DNA of 64,000 nt from Bradyrhizobium ottawaense (GTDB taxonomy: Bacteria; Pseudomonadota; Alphaproteobacteria; Rhizobiales; Xanthobacteraceae): contig NZ_LT629693.1 of the NCBI RefSeq assembly GCF_900099825.1, positions 4,661,001-4,725,000 of the forward strand, read 5' to 3'. Below are positions 55,618-64,000 of this stretch, piece by piece (position 1 is the first letter of the stretch; every line of letters starts with the position of its first letter). Position numbers and translations under genes: made by a program. Below the pieces are notes generated by a model that was given only the letters and a program-made list of their open reading frames with translations, did not search any database and was not told where the DNA came from.

Positions 55618-57273
55618 ATGTACGCATATGACGAACTCGACCGCACGCTCATCAACGAACGTGTCTCCGAATTTCGCGACCAGGTGAAGCGCCGTCTGTC
55701 CGGCGAACTCACCGAGGACGAATTCAAGATGCTGCGGTTGCAAAACGGCGTCTATCTGCAACTGCACGCCTACATGTTCCGCGTCGCCATTCCCTACGGC
55801 ACGCTGTCGTCGAAGCAGTTGCGGGCGCTGGCGCATATCGCGCGCCGCTACGATCGCGGCTACGGCCACTTCACCACGCGGCAGAACATCCAGTACAACT
55901 GGATCAAGCTTGCCGAACTGCCGGATGCGCTGGAATACCTTGCCGGCGTCGGCATTCACGCCATGCAGACCTCGGGCAACAACACCCGCAACGTCACCTC
56001 GGACCAGTGGGCCGGCGTAGCACCAGGCGAGGTCGAAGACCCCCGCATCTGGTCCGAAATCCTGCGGCAGTACACCACGCTGCATCCGGAATTCTCGTTC
56101 CTGCCGCGCAAGTTCAAATTCGCGATCACCGCGTCCGACCATGATCGCGCCGCGATCAAGATCCACGACATCGGCCTGCGGCTGCACAAGAACGCCGACG
56201 GCGAAACCGGCTTCGAGGTGCTGGTCGGCGGCGGTCTCGGCCGCACGCCGTTCATCGGCAAGACCATCAAGCCGTTCGTCCATGGCCGCGATCTCTTGAG
56301 CTATGTCGAGGCGATCCTGCGCGTCTACAACCAGTACGGCCGCCGCGACAACATCTACAAGGCGCGGATCAAGATCCTGGTGCACGAACTCGGCATCGAG
56401 AAGTTCGCCAAGGAAGTCGACGAAGAATGGAAGCTGATGGACGACAGCGCGCTGACGCTGGATAGTTCCGTCATCGAGGAGATCCGTTCGCGCTTCTCCT
56501 ATCCGGCCTACGAAAAGCTGCCGCATATGCCGGACGAGTTGAAGCAGGCGGCGCACGATCCGAAATTCGAGGCATGGCGGAAGAATTCCGTGTTCCCGCA
56601 CAAGGTCCAGGGCTACTCGATCGTGACGCTGTCGCTGAAGCCGGTGGGCGGACCGCCGGGCGATGCCACCGCCGATCAGATGGATGCGATTGCCGATCTC
56701 GCCCAGAAGTATTCCTTCGGCGAAATTCGCGTCGGTCACGAGCAGAATCTGGTGCTGCCGCATGTCGCCAAGCGCGACCTGCCGGTGTTGTGGAAGGCGC
56801 TCGACAAGATCGGCGTCGCCACGCCGAACATCAACCTGGTGACCGATATCATCGCCTGCCCGGGGCTCGATTACTGCTCGCTCGCCAATGCGCGTTCGAT
56901 CCCGATCGCGCAGGAACTGACAAAGCGCTTTGCCAACCATGAAACCGCCAACCTGATCGGGCGGCTGCACATCAACATCTCCGGCTGCATCAATGCCTGC
57001 GGCCATCATCATGTCGGCCACATCGGCATTCTCGGCGTCGAAAAGAACGGCGAGGAATTTTACCAGATCACGATCGGCGGCCGCGCCGACGAGAACGCCC
57101 AGATGGGCACCCTGATCGGCCCGTCGGTGCCTTACGCCGAAGTCGCCGACGTGATCGAAGACATTGTCGAAGCCTATCTCGCGCTGCGCGACCGTCCCGA
57201 GGAACTGTTCGTCGATACGGTCAAGCGGCTCGGTGTCGAACCATTCAAGGAGCGGGTCTATGCCACTCGTTAA
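55618..57273 (+). CDS. cysI: CysI, siroheme-dependent sulfite (nitrite/sulfite) reductase
   Basis: Reductase of 551 residues that takes sulfite to sulfide with six electrons. The siroheme-4Fe4S cysteines are present as C-x5-C in ACPGLDYCSLANARS and C-x3-C in GCINACGHHH. The two repeated halves show YGHFTTRQNIQYNW and GEIRVGHEQNLVLPH. No CysJ flavoprotein lies nearby, so electrons probably come from ferredoxin. A nitrite reductase role is less likely in this operon. Confidence 0.94.
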   Translation: MYAYDELDRTLINERVSEFRDQVKRRLSGELTEDEFKMLRLQNGVYLQLHAYMFRVAIPYGTLSSKQLRALAHIARRYDRGYGHFTTRQNIQYNWIKLAELPDALEYLAGVGIHAMQTSGNNTRNVTSDQWAGVAPGEVEDPRIWSEILRQYTTLHPEFSFLPRKFKFAITASDHDRAAIKIHDIGLRLHKNADGETGFEVLVGGGLGRTPFIGKTIKPFVHGRDLLSYVEAILRVYNQYGRRDNIYKARIKILVHELGIEKFAKEVDEEWKLMDDSALTLDSSVIEEIRSRFSYPAYEKLPHMPDELKQAAHDPKFEAWRKNSVFPHKVQGYSIVTLSLKPVGGPPGDATADQMDAIADLAQKYSFGEIRVGHEQNLVLPHVAKRDLPVLWKALDKIGVATPNINLVTDIIACPGLDYCSLANARSIPIAQELTKRFANHETANLIGRLHINISGCINACGHHHVGHIGILGVEKNGEEFYQITIGGRADENAQMGTLIGPSVPYAEVADVIEDIVEAYLALRDRPEELFVDTVKRLGVEPFKERVYATR

Positions 57274-57775
57274 GAACGCGAAGATCGTCAGCGATCTGTT
57301 TGTCCATGTCGCCGATGGCGCCGAGCTGCCGGGTGACGGCGCGGTCCTGATTTCGGCGGCGCGGTTTCTCGAAGATCCCGAAACGCTTTCGAAGCGTGCC
57401 GGCAAGACCGGCGTGATCTGGCCGAACAACCGGGACCTCGACGACCTCGTGCCGTATCTCGACCGGCTGGCGGCAGTCGCATTGGTGTTTCCGTCGTTCC
57501 GCGACGGCCGCGCCTATAGCCAGGCCCGCCTGCTGCGCGAGCGCCACGGGTTTGAAGGCGAGCTGCGTGCCACCGGCCAGGTGCTGCGCGACCAGTTCGT
57601 GTTCATGCTGCGCGCCGGCTTCAACGCCTTTGAAGTGAAGAAGGAAAGCGACGCCGAAGCGTTTGCCTCGACCGCCAAGCGTTATTCGGTGTTCTACCAG
57701 CCGACCGGCGATGGCCGCGTCACCGCGTTCAATCGGCGGATGCAACTGCGTCATTCGGAGAGTGCCGGCCAGTGA
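57260..57775 (+). CDS. DUF934 protein of the sulfate-reduction operon
   Basis: 171-residue cytoplasmic protein of family DUF934, commonly adjacent to cysI and cysH and sometimes called an oxidoreductase, without proof. Landmarks are MPLVKNAKIV, VIWPNNRDLDDLVPYL, FPSFRDGRAYSQARLLRER (in part) and GQVLRDQFVFMLRAGF. It overlaps cysI by 14 bases and cysH by four (GTGA), so translation is coupled on both sides. Confidence 0.87.
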   Translation: MPLVKNAKIVSDLFVHVADGAELPGDGAVLISAARFLEDPETLSKRAGKTGVIWPNNRDLDDLVPYLDRLAAVALVFPSFRDGRAYSQARLLRERHGFEGELRATGQVLRDQFVFMLRAGFNAFEVKKESDAEAFASTAKRYSVFYQPTGDGRVTAFNRRMQLRHSESAGQ

Positions 57776-58503
57776 ACGCGATTCTTCAACAGCCCCTGAC
57801 CGGAGCGGTAGCGGAGCCGTCGCCGGCCGCTGTGCTCGATCGTGCGTTGCGCGATGCGCCGCCCGCGAAAGTCATCGAGGTGGCGCTGCAGACCGTCGGA
57901 CGCGAGCATCTCGCGCTGGTGTCGTCGTTCGGCACGGAATCGGCGGCGCTGCTCAAGGTGATGGCCGACGTCGATCCGGCGATCCCCGTGGTGTTCCTCG
58001 ACACCGGCTGGCTGTTCGAAGAAACGCTGGCCTATCGCGACACCCTGATCGCGACCCTGGGCCTGCGCGACGTGCGTTCGATCAAGCCATCAGAAGAAAC
58101 CCTGTCCCAAGAGGATCCCGACCGCGAATTGTGGTTCTCCAATCCCGACGCCTGCTGCCGCATCCGTAAAGTGGAGCCGCTGGCGCGGGCGCTGAAGCCG
58201 TTTTCGGCCTGGATCAACGGACGCAAGCGGTTCCAGGGCGGCGCGCGGGCGGAAATCCCCGTGCTCGAGGACGACGGCGCGAAGCTGAAGTTCAATCCGT
58301 TCGCCAATGTGTCGCGCGAGGAAATCGAGGCGATCTACCAGCTCGCCAAGCTGCCGCCGCATCCATTGGTCGCATCGGGTTATCTGTCGGTCGGGTGTAT
58401 GCCTTGTTCGAGCCGGACCGCGCTGGACGAAGACGCGCGCGCCGGCCGGTGGCGTGGCAGAGCCAAGACGGAATGCGGAATCCACACCACGAAAACTTCT
58501 TAA
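57772..58503 (+). CDS. cysH: CysH, APS/PAPS reductase with iron-sulfur motifs
   Basis: Thioredoxin-coupled reductase releasing sulfite. The 243 residues contain a PP-loop-like region SSFGTESAALL, the two cysteine motifs CCRIRKVEPL and SVGCMPCSSRT that hold a 4Fe-4S cluster, and the catalytic Cys in ECGIH. In this family the paired cysteines mark enzymes that reduce APS rather than PAPS. The start is GTG at 57772, overlapping DUF934. Confidence 0.93.
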   Translation: MNAILQQPLTGAVAEPSPAAVLDRALRDAPPAKVIEVALQTVGREHLALVSSFGTESAALLKVMADVDPAIPVVFLDTGWLFEETLAYRDTLIATLGLRDVRSIKPSEETLSQEDPDRELWFSNPDACCRIRKVEPLARALKPFSAWINGRKRFQGGARAEIPVLEDDGAKLKFNPFANVSREEIEAIYQLAKLPPHPLVASGYLSVGCMPCSSRTALDEDARAGRWRGRAKTECGIHTTKTS

Positions 58504-58521
58504 GTGCAAAACTTCCTGGAA

Positions 58522-58562
58522 GTTTGCGGTTCTTAGGACAACGACGCTGCGCTGCCGCAAAC
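58522..58562. promoter_or_regulatory. Inverted repeat between cysH and sbp
   Basis: GTTTGCGG (58522-58529) and CCGCAAAC (58555-58562) form a perfect 8-bp inverted repeat separated by 25 bases. The same TTGCGG half-site appears in the cysD-cysG region. It may be a regulator site serving sbp or an RNA hairpin; spacing of about four helical turns centre to centre suits a tetrameric regulator. Confidence 0.5.
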
Positions 58563-58657
58563 AACGAAAAGCGGTTTCGTTGACTTAAAGCCTCTTCGCC
58601 GCGACCTATGCTCTCCGTGCTTTGGTGACAATGGCGTCGCTTCGAATGGAGATTGAA

Positions 58658-59647
58658 ATGGTCCGTCGTATTCTGGCGCTGGTCGCGGGACTGCTCTGGG
58701 CGAGTTCGGCGTTCGCTGCCGAGATCAGCCTGCTCAATGTGTCCTACGATCCGACGCGCGAGCTCTACGTCGATTTCAACAAGGCGTTTGCGGCGGCCTA
58801 TCAGAAGGACACCGGCAAGAGCATCGAGATCAAGCAGTCGCATGGCGGCTCCGGCTCGCAGGCGCGCGCGGTGATCGACGGCCTGCAGGCCGACGTGGTC
58901 ACGCTGGCGCTGGCCTATGACATCGACGCGATCGCGGCCAAGGGGCTGCTGGCGCCCGACTGGCAGAAGAAGTTGGCGCTCAATGCCTCGCCCTATACGT
59001 CGACGATCGTGTTCCTGGTGCGCAAGGGCAATCCCAAGGGCATCAAGGACTGGGACGATCTGATCAAGCCGGGTGTCAGCGTCATCACGCCGAACCCGAA
59101 GACCTCCGGCGGCGCGCGCTGGAACTATCTTGCGGCCTGGGGCTACGCGCAGAAGAAGTTCGGCTCCGCCGACAAGGCCAGGCAGTTCGTCGGCGATCTC
59201 TACAAGAACGTGCCGGTGCTCGATACCGGTGCGCGCGGCTCGACGGTGACCTTTGTCGAGCGCGGCGTCGGCGACGCGTTGCTTGCATGGGAGAACGAGG
59301 CGTTCCTGGCGCAGCGCGAATTCGGCAAGGACAAGTTCGAGATCGTTTCGCCGCCGCTCTCGATCCTCGCCGAGCCGCCGGTAGCCGTGGTCGACAAGGT
59401 TGCCGATAAAAAAGGCACCCGTGAAGCCGCCGAGGCCTACCTGAAATATTGGTATACCAAGGAAGGTCAGGAAATTGCCGCACGCAATTCCTATCGTCCG
59501 CGCGATCCGGAGATTGCCAAGGAATACGAAAAATCCTTCGCCAAGGTCGAACTTTTCACCATCGACGACGTTTTCGGCGGTTGGACCAAGGCGCAGAAGG
59601 ATCATTTCGGCGAAGGCGGCATTTTCGACCAGATCTACAAGAACTGA
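58658..59647 (+). CDS. sbp: Sulfate ABC transporter substrate-binding protein
   Basis: Periplasmic sulfate- or thiosulfate-binding protein. The 329 residues from ATG 58658 (GGAG 6 bases upstream) have a signal peptide cleaved near AFAAE. The sulfate-binding pattern follows: [20 protein letters not shown] (in part), [21 protein letters not shown] (in part), [19 protein letters not shown] (in part). Sbp or CysP cannot be told apart from this alone. It starts 154 bases after cysH. Confidence 0.94.
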   Translation: MVRRILALVAGLLWASSAFAAEISLLNVSYDPTRELYVDFNKAFAAAYQKDTGKSIEIKQSHGGSGSQARAVIDGLQADVVTLALAYDIDAIAAKGLLAPDWQKKLALNASPYTSTIVFLVRKGNPKGIKDWDDLIKPGVSVITPNPKTSGGARWNYLAAWGYAQKKFGSADKARQFVGDLYKNVPVLDTGARGSTVTFVERGVGDALLAWENEAFLAQREFGKDKFEIVSPPLSILAEPPVAVVDKVADKKGTREAAEAYLKYWYTKEGQEIAARNSYRPRDPEIAKEYEKSFAKVELFTIDDVFGGWTKAQKDHFGEGGIFDQIYKN

Positions 59648-59674
59648 CTGGTCGAAGCCGGAGCAGGGGGACTT

Positions 59675-60511
59675 GTGAGCACCGCGGTAGCACGACGCTC
59701 CAGCCTGCCGGGGTTCGGTCTCTCGATGGGACTGACCCTGACATGGCTGTCCGTCATCATTCTGATTCCGCTCGCCGCCTTGTTTCTCAAGACCTTCGAA
59801 CTGTCGTTCGATCAGTTCTGGGGCATCGTCACCAGCCGCCGCACGCTGAACGCGTTGAAGATTTCATTCGGTCTTTCGTTTGCCGCAGCACTGGTCAACC
59901 TGGTGACGGGGACCATCATCGTCTGGGCGCTGGTGCGGTATCGCTTTCCGGGCCGGCGGCTGTTCGACGCCATCGTCGACATTCCCTTTGCGCTGCCGAC
60001 TGCGGTGGCCGGCGTGGCGTTGACGCAATTATTCGCACAGAAAGGCTGGCTCGGCGCGCCGCTGGCTGAACTCGGCATCAAGGTCGCGTTCACGCCAACA
60101 GGCATTTTCATCGCGATGATTTTCATCGGCATCCCCTTCGTGGTGCGAACCGTACAGCCGGTACTGATCGATCTCGACCCCGAGATCGAGGAGGCCGCCG
60201 CAAGTCTCGGCGCCAACCGCTGGCACACCGTGTTCCGGGTGATCCTGCCGGGTTTGATTCCGGCGCTGCTGACCGGATTTGCGCTGGCGTTCGCGCGCGC
60301 GGTCGGCGAATACGGCTCGGTCATCTTCATCGCCGGCAATCTGCCGAACGTCTCGGAGATCGCGCCGCTCCTGATCGTGATCCGGCTATCGGAATTTCGC
60401 TATGCCGACGCCACCGCGATTGCGGTCATCATGCTGCTCGCCTCGTTCCTGATCATCTTCGTGGTCAATCGCCTGCAGCGCTGGGCGCAAAACCGCACGC
60501 CGGTGCATTGA
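59675..60511 (+). CDS. cysT: CysT, sulfate ABC transporter permease
   Basis: Inner-membrane permease (also called CysU) of the sulfate importer. The 278 residues give about six helices with the EAA-type cytoplasmic loop [23 protein letters not shown] (in part). Family blocks are [17 protein letters not shown] and [20 protein letters not shown] at 59675 follows AGGGGG. cysW begins 10 bases after its stop. Confidence 0.94.
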   Translation: MSTAVARRSSLPGFGLSMGLTLTWLSVIILIPLAALFLKTFELSFDQFWGIVTSRRTLNALKISFGLSFAAALVNLVTGTIIVWALVRYRFPGRRLFDAIVDIPFALPTAVAGVALTQLFAQKGWLGAPLAELGIKVAFTPTGIFIAMIFIGIPFVVRTVQPVLIDLDPEIEEAAASLGANRWHTVFRVILPGLIPALLTGFALAFARAVGEYGSVIFIAGNLPNVSEIAPLLIVIRLSEFRYADATAIAVIMLLASFLIIFVVNRLQRWAQNRTPVH

Positions 60512-60521
60512 GGACCAGTTG

Positions 60522-61484
60522 ATGTCGACGCAATCGGGCCTTGTCACTGCTGCGACCGAGTTGCGGGCCTACGCGCCCGCAGCCGACCTCAGCATTGCCT
60601 CGCCGGCTTCCCGGGACGCGAGCGCCCGCGCGCGTCCACTCGGCTCCCGGCGCGATCTGCGGACCGAGCCCGGCCCGGTACGATTCATCATCATTGCGCT
60701 CGCGGTCACGTTCCTCTCCGTCTTCGTGGTGCTGCCGCTGGTCGTGGTGTTCGCGCAGGCGTTTTCCAAGGGGGTCGGCGCCTATTTCAGCGCGCTCGCC
60801 GAGCCCGAAGCGCTGGCGGCGATCCGGCTGACGCTGCTGGTGGCGGCGATTTCAGTCACACTCAATCTCGTGTTCGGCGTCTTGGCGGCTTGGTCGATCG
60901 CCAAATTCGATTTTCGCGGCAAGACCTTCCTGATCACGCTGATCGACCTGCCGTTCTCGGTCAGTCCGGTGATCTCGGGGCTCGTCTTCGTGCTGCTGTT
61001 CGGCGCGCAGGGCTATTTCGGTCCCTGGCTGCAGGCACACGATATCCATATCCTGTTTGCGGTGCCCGGCATTGCGCTCGCGACCATCTTCGTGACGTTT
61101 CCGTTCGTCGCCCGCGCGCTGATCCCGCTGATGCAGGAGCAGGGCACGCAGGAGGAGGAGGCCGCGATCTCGCTGGGCGCGTCGGGCCTGCAGACCTTCT
61201 TCCGCGTCACCCTGCCCAACATCAAATGGGGCCTGTTGTACGGCGTGCTGCTCTGCAACGCGCGCGCGATGGGCGAGTTCGGTGCGGTGTCGGTCGTATC
61301 GGGCCACATTCGCGGCGAGACCAACACCATGCCGCTGCTGGTCGAGATTCTCTACAATGAATACCAATTCGTATCGTCGTTTGCGATTGCATCGCTGCTG
61401 GCGATGCTGGCGTTGATCACGCTGGTCGTGAAGACCGTTCTGGAGCGGCGCCTCGACGAAGGACAAACTCCAAGGGACTATTGA
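60522..61484 (+). CDS. cysW: CysW, sulfate ABC transporter permease
   Basis: Partner permease of CysT. The 320 residues from ATG 60522 start with a polar Ala/Arg-rich leader of about 45 residues, longer than usual. The permease follows, with [17 protein letters not shown], the EAA loop [22 protein letters not shown] (in part) and [20 protein letters not shown] (in part). A TTG at 60519 is an alternative start. Confidence 0.93.
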   Translation: MSTQSGLVTAATELRAYAPAADLSIASPASRDASARARPLGSRRDLRTEPGPVRFIIIALAVTFLSVFVVLPLVVVFAQAFSKGVGAYFSALAEPEALAAIRLTLLVAAISVTLNLVFGVLAAWSIAKFDFRGKTFLITLIDLPFSVSPVISGLVFVLLFGAQGYFGPWLQAHDIHILFAVPGIALATIFVTFPFVARALIPLMQEQGTQEEEAAISLGASGLQTFFRVTLPNIKWGLLYGVLLCNARAMGEFGAVSVVSGHIRGETNTMPLLVEILYNEYQFVSSFAIASLLAMLALITLVVKTVLERRLDEGQTPRDY

Positions 61485-61496
61485 GGGACGATCAAA

Positions 61497-62546
61497 GTGA
61501 CCATTGAAGTCAAAAATATCGTCAAGAAATTCGGCGCCTTCGCAGCGCTCGACAATGTCGACCTGAAGGTGGCCAACGGCGAATTGCTGGCGCTGCTCGG
61601 CCCGTCCGGTTCGGGCAAGACCACCTTGCTGCGGATTATCGCCGGCCTCGACTGGCCTGACGCCGGCGAAGTGACGATCGACGGCGAGGACGCGCTGGCG
61701 CGTGGCGCGAGCGAGCGCCATGTCGGCTTCGTGTTCCAGCATTACGCGCTGTTCCGGCATATGACGGTGTTCGAAAATGTCGCCTTTGGCTTGCGGGTGC
61801 AGCCGCGCGCCATTCGCAAGGACGAGGCTACGATCCGCGCCCGCGTCAAGGAATTGCTCGACCTGGTGCAGCTCGACTGGCTGGCGAACCGCTATCCCAG
61901 CCAGTTGTCCGGCGGCCAGCGGCAGCGCATCGCGCTGGCGCGGGCGCTGGCGATCGAGCCGCGCATCCTGCTGCTCGACGAACCGTTCGGCGCGCTCGAC
62001 GCCAAGGTGCGCAAGGAGCTGCGGCAATGGCTGCGCTCGCTGCATTCGGAAATCCACGTCACCTCGATCTTCGTCACCCACGACCAGGAGGAGGCGCTCG
62101 AAGTCGCCAACCGCGTGGTGGTCATGGACAAGGGCCGCATCGAGCAGATCGGCACGCCCGGCGAGGTCTATGACAGTCCGGCCACCGCCTTCGTGCACGG
62201 CTTCATCGGGGAATCCATCGTGCTGCCGGTCGATGTCAGCGGCGGCTCGGTGCACCTCGGCGGCCGGCCGCTGAATATCGCGGCCAACGGCGCCGCCTCC
62301 GGCGCATCGAAACTGTTCATCCGCCGCCACGACATGCAGATCGGGCCGGCCGGGTCCGGTTCGCTGGAAGGCGCGGTGCGGCACGTCCGTTCCTTCGGCC
62401 CGATCCAGCGGGCGGAGGTCGCGCTGGCCGGCCGTTCGGGCGATACCGTCATCGAGATCGACGCGCCCCGGGACCGCGAACTCCAGGCCGGCGAAATCGT
62501 CAGCCTGCAGCCCCGCCGCTACCGCATTTTCGCCGCGCAGGATTAG
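61497..62546 (+). CDS. cysA: CysA, sulfate ABC transporter ATPase
   Basis: Cytoplasmic ATPase of the sulfate importer. The 349 residues contain Walker [10 protein letters not shown], signature [15 protein letters not shown], Walker [16 protein letters not shown] and H-loop THDQEEA. A C-terminal TOBE-like domain covers about 240-345. GTG at 61497 ends the run sbp-cysT-cysW-cysA. A repeat element starts 5 bases after its stop. Confidence 0.96.
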   Translation: MTIEVKNIVKKFGAFAALDNVDLKVANGELLALLGPSGSGKTTLLRIIAGLDWPDAGEVTIDGEDALARGASERHVGFVFQHYALFRHMTVFENVAFGLRVQPRAIRKDEATIRARVKELLDLVQLDWLANRYPSQLSGGQRQRIALARALAIEPRILLLDEPFGALDAKVRKELRQWLRSLHSEIHVTSIFVTHDQEEALEVANRVVVMDKGRIEQIGTPGEVYDSPATAFVHGFIGESIVLPVDVSGGSVHLGGRPLNIAANGAASGASKLFIRRHDMQIGPAGSGSLEGAVRHVRSFGPIQRAEVALAGRSGDTVIEIDAPRDRELQAGEIVSLQPRRYRIFAAQD

Positions 62547-62550
62547 CCGG

Positions 62551-62631
62551 GTCATTCCGGGATGGTGCGTTAGCACCAGACCCGGAATCTCGAGATTCCG
62601 GGTTCGATGCTTCGCATCGCCCCGGAATGAC
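62551..62631. repeat. Palindromic repeat (GTCATTCCGG family) after cysA
   Basis: Outer arms GTCATTCCGGG (from 62551) and CCCGGAATGAC (to 62631) match the ends of the ureA-ureB element. Inside are CCCGGAATCTCGAGATTCCGGG (a hairpin, 62581-62602) and GATGCTTCGCATC. It lies directly behind the operon and may protect or end the cysA message. Confidence 0.88.
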
Positions 62632-62708
62632 CGCGAACTTGGCCCCGTTCACCATTCAGCCACGGTTGGTATGCAACAACGGCAGACCATCGGGGGAAAT
62701 CGGGAATC

Positions 62709-63203
62709 ATGCGGGCTATTTTTGCCATGATCGGGCTTTTGGCGCTGGGCGGCTGCATGACCGAAGCTCCGCCGCCCGAACAGCCGACCATGTATCTCAG
62801 CATGGCCAATGGCGGTGCGACGCTCGATCCACAGGCGGCGGCCTCGATGATCTCGTTGTACCGGCAAAACAACGGCCTCGGCGCCGTCGCGGTCGACCCC
62901 GATCTGATGAAGCTCGCGGAAGCGCAGTCGCAGGCGATGGCCGGCCGCAACAAGCTCGACCACGATGTCAAAGGCCCGCTGGAGAAGCGCCTGGGCGCGT
63001 CCGGCTATCCCGCCAAGCTGGCGGTGGAGAATGTCTCGGCCGGCTACCATACGCTGGCGGAAGCATTTTCGGGCTGGCGCGACTCGCCCCCGCACAAGGC
63101 CAACATGCTCAAGAACGGTGTCACAAAATTGGGCATCGCGGCGACCTATGCTCCCAACACCAAGTACAAGGTGTTCTGGACGCTCATTCTTGCATCAACT
63201 TAA
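62709..63203 (+). CDS. CAP/SCP-domain lipoprotein
   Basis: Secreted or membrane-anchored protein of the CAP (cysteine-rich secretory, antigen 5, PR-1) superfamily. The 164 residues have a short signal peptide with lipobox LGGC (Cys16). The domain keeps the family layout: LMKLAEAQSQAMA, LDHDV, the VENVSAG block and FSGWRDSPPHKANMLKNGV (in part), whose His and Glu positions match the CAP cleft. Bacterial members have unclear roles. It begins 78 bases after the repeat. Confidence 0.88.
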   Translation: MRAIFAMIGLLALGGCMTEAPPPEQPTMYLSMANGGATLDPQAAASMISLYRQNNGLGAVAVDPDLMKLAEAQSQAMAGRNKLDHDVKGPLEKRLGASGYPAKLAVENVSAGYHTLAEAFSGWRDSPPHKANMLKNGVTKLGIAATYAPNTKYKVFWTLILAST

Positions 63204-63350
63204 GCGCGATCCGGGCGGTGGGCTTTCGAAAAAGCCGGGCCCAAACAAGGCGATAAACTCGGCGTGATCGTCGCATCGATCTCGCGGATTGACGCCGCCG
63301 CGAACTGCCGCCACGGTACTGACGACATTGCCCTCTAGCTGACGGTCACA
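63204..63350. other. Intergenic region before the patatin-like gene
   Basis: 147 bases with no gene or terminator that I recognise. The promoter for the patatin-like gene may lie here. Confidence 0.3.
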
Positions 63351-64000
63351 ATGGAAACTTCCGAGAGGTGTCCCGCCAACGCGCAGCGGGTGCTGGTGCT
63401 GCAAGGAGGCGGCGCGCTCGGCTCCTATCAGGCCGGCGCCTTTCAGGCGCTGTGCCGCGCCGGGTTCGAGCCGGAATGGGTCGCGGGGATATCGATCGGC
63501 GCCATCAACGCCGCGATCATCGCCGGCAACGATCCCGCCAAGCGCGTCGACCGGCTGAAGGAGTTCTGGGACATGGTGTCGTCCCCGGTGTCGTGGAATC
63601 CAGTCGGATCGGGGGATCGCGCACGAACGCTGTTCAACGAAACCAGCGCTGCCCTGATCGCCACCTTCGGCGTGCCCGGATTTTTCACCCCGCGCGTGCC
63701 GCCCGCGCCGTTGTGGCCGGCGGGCAGTCCGGAGTCGCAGAGCTATTACGACACCTCGCCGCTGAAGAAGACGTTGGAACGGCTGGTCGACTTCGACCGT
63801 ATCAACGACCTGAAGATGAGGCTCAGCGTCGGCGCAGTCGGCGTCACCTCGGGCAATTTCAGGTATTTCGACAATTACGAATTCAAGAAGCTGGGCAAGA
63901 AGATCGGGCCGGAACACATCATGGCCTCCGGCGCATTGCCGCCGGGCTTTCCCTCGATCGTCATCGAAGGCGAGCATTACTGGGATGGCGGCATCTCCTC
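63351..64000 (+). CDS. Patatin-like phospholipase, cut by the window edge
   Basis: First 216 codons of a patatin-family lipid acyl hydrolase; the frame is still open at 64000. The oxyanion motif GGGALGSYQAG, the nucleophile elbow GISIG with the catalytic Ser and the dyad Asp in YWDGG are all present. ATG at 63351 is the first in frame; its upstream sequence has no clear ribosome-binding site. The missing C-terminal part may contain the DUF3734 domain found in many rhizobial homologues. Confidence 0.88.
   Translation, partial: METSERCPANAQRVLVLQGGGALGSYQAGAFQALCRAGFEPEWVAGISIGAINAAIIAGNDPAKRVDRLKEFWDMVSSPVSWNPVGSGDRARTLFNETSAALIATFGVPGFFTPRVPPAPLWPAGSPESQSYYDTSPLKKTLERLVDFDRINDLKMRLSVGAVGVTSGNFRYFDNYEFKKLGKKIGPEHIMASGALPPGFPSIVIEGEHYWDGGIS

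Noticed and set aside
55393..57429. 678-codon open frame on the minus strand opposite cysI
   Set aside because: Antisense shadow; cysI shows all Fe-S cysteines and fits its operon.

Overview
The window is high-GC alphaproteobacterial chromosome and looks like Bradyrhizobium or a close relative. The evidence is gene content and order (Cpa/Tad pilus locus, urt-ure cluster, PhyR-NepR-EcfG stress switch, cys cluster with DUF2849 and DUF934) and several families of palindromic intergenic repeats that I associate with that genus. No rRNA, tRNA, CRISPR array or prophage was seen. Gene calls rest on protein motifs, start sites on ribosome-binding sites, and promoters on consensus matching by eye.

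Layout. (1) 1-16.4 kb: a Tad/Flp pilus locus. flp, cpaA, cpaB, cpaC, cpaD, cpaE, cpaF, tadB and tadC run on the minus strand, with tadD convergent. On the plus strand, a stand-alone pilus N-terminal-domain protein, TadE and TadG follow a block of two near-duplicate sterol-desaturase-family genes that bracket a multi-pass membrane protein and an acyltransferase. (2) 16.5-18.9 kb, minus: a cold-shock-like set of CspA protein, an extended IF-1 and an RhlE-type DEAD-box helicase. (3) 19.3-31.6 kb, plus: a sigma-54 promoter, then urtABCDE (urea ABC uptake) and ureDABC, two small ABM-domain proteins, ureEFG. Together these import urea, hydrolyse it and mature the nickel enzyme. Four different palindromic repeat elements sit in the urease gene junctions. 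(4) 31.9-39.4 kb: signalling. An HWE-type sensor kinase with a degenerate ATP site, a RAYT transposase bracketed by REP-like hairpins, the general stress response core (ecfG and nepR minus, phyR plus, divergent), two small hypotheticals, and a frameshifted hybrid kinase with an ethylene-receptor-like membrane domain. (5) 39.5-50.7 kb: MATE exporter, a DUF883 envelope operon, AI-2E-family permease, L,D-transpeptidase, DUF2865 protein, chemoreceptor, a 51-residue membrane protein and malate synthase G. (6) 50.8-62.6 kb: assimilatory sulfate reduction. cysNC and cysD (minus) diverge from cysG, DUF2849, cysI, DUF934, cysH, sbp, cysT, cysW, cysA (plus), covering uptake, activation, reduction and siroheme supply. 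(7) 62.7-64 kb: a CAP-domain lipoprotein and the start of a patatin-like phospholipase cut by the window edge.

The most interesting points are a set of sigma-EcfG promoter sequences, two of them perfect, that tie envelope genes of unknown role to the stress switch in the same window; the ethylene-receptor-like sensor interrupted by a single-base frameshift; a complete REP-RAYT unit; and paired ABM proteins inside the urease operon.
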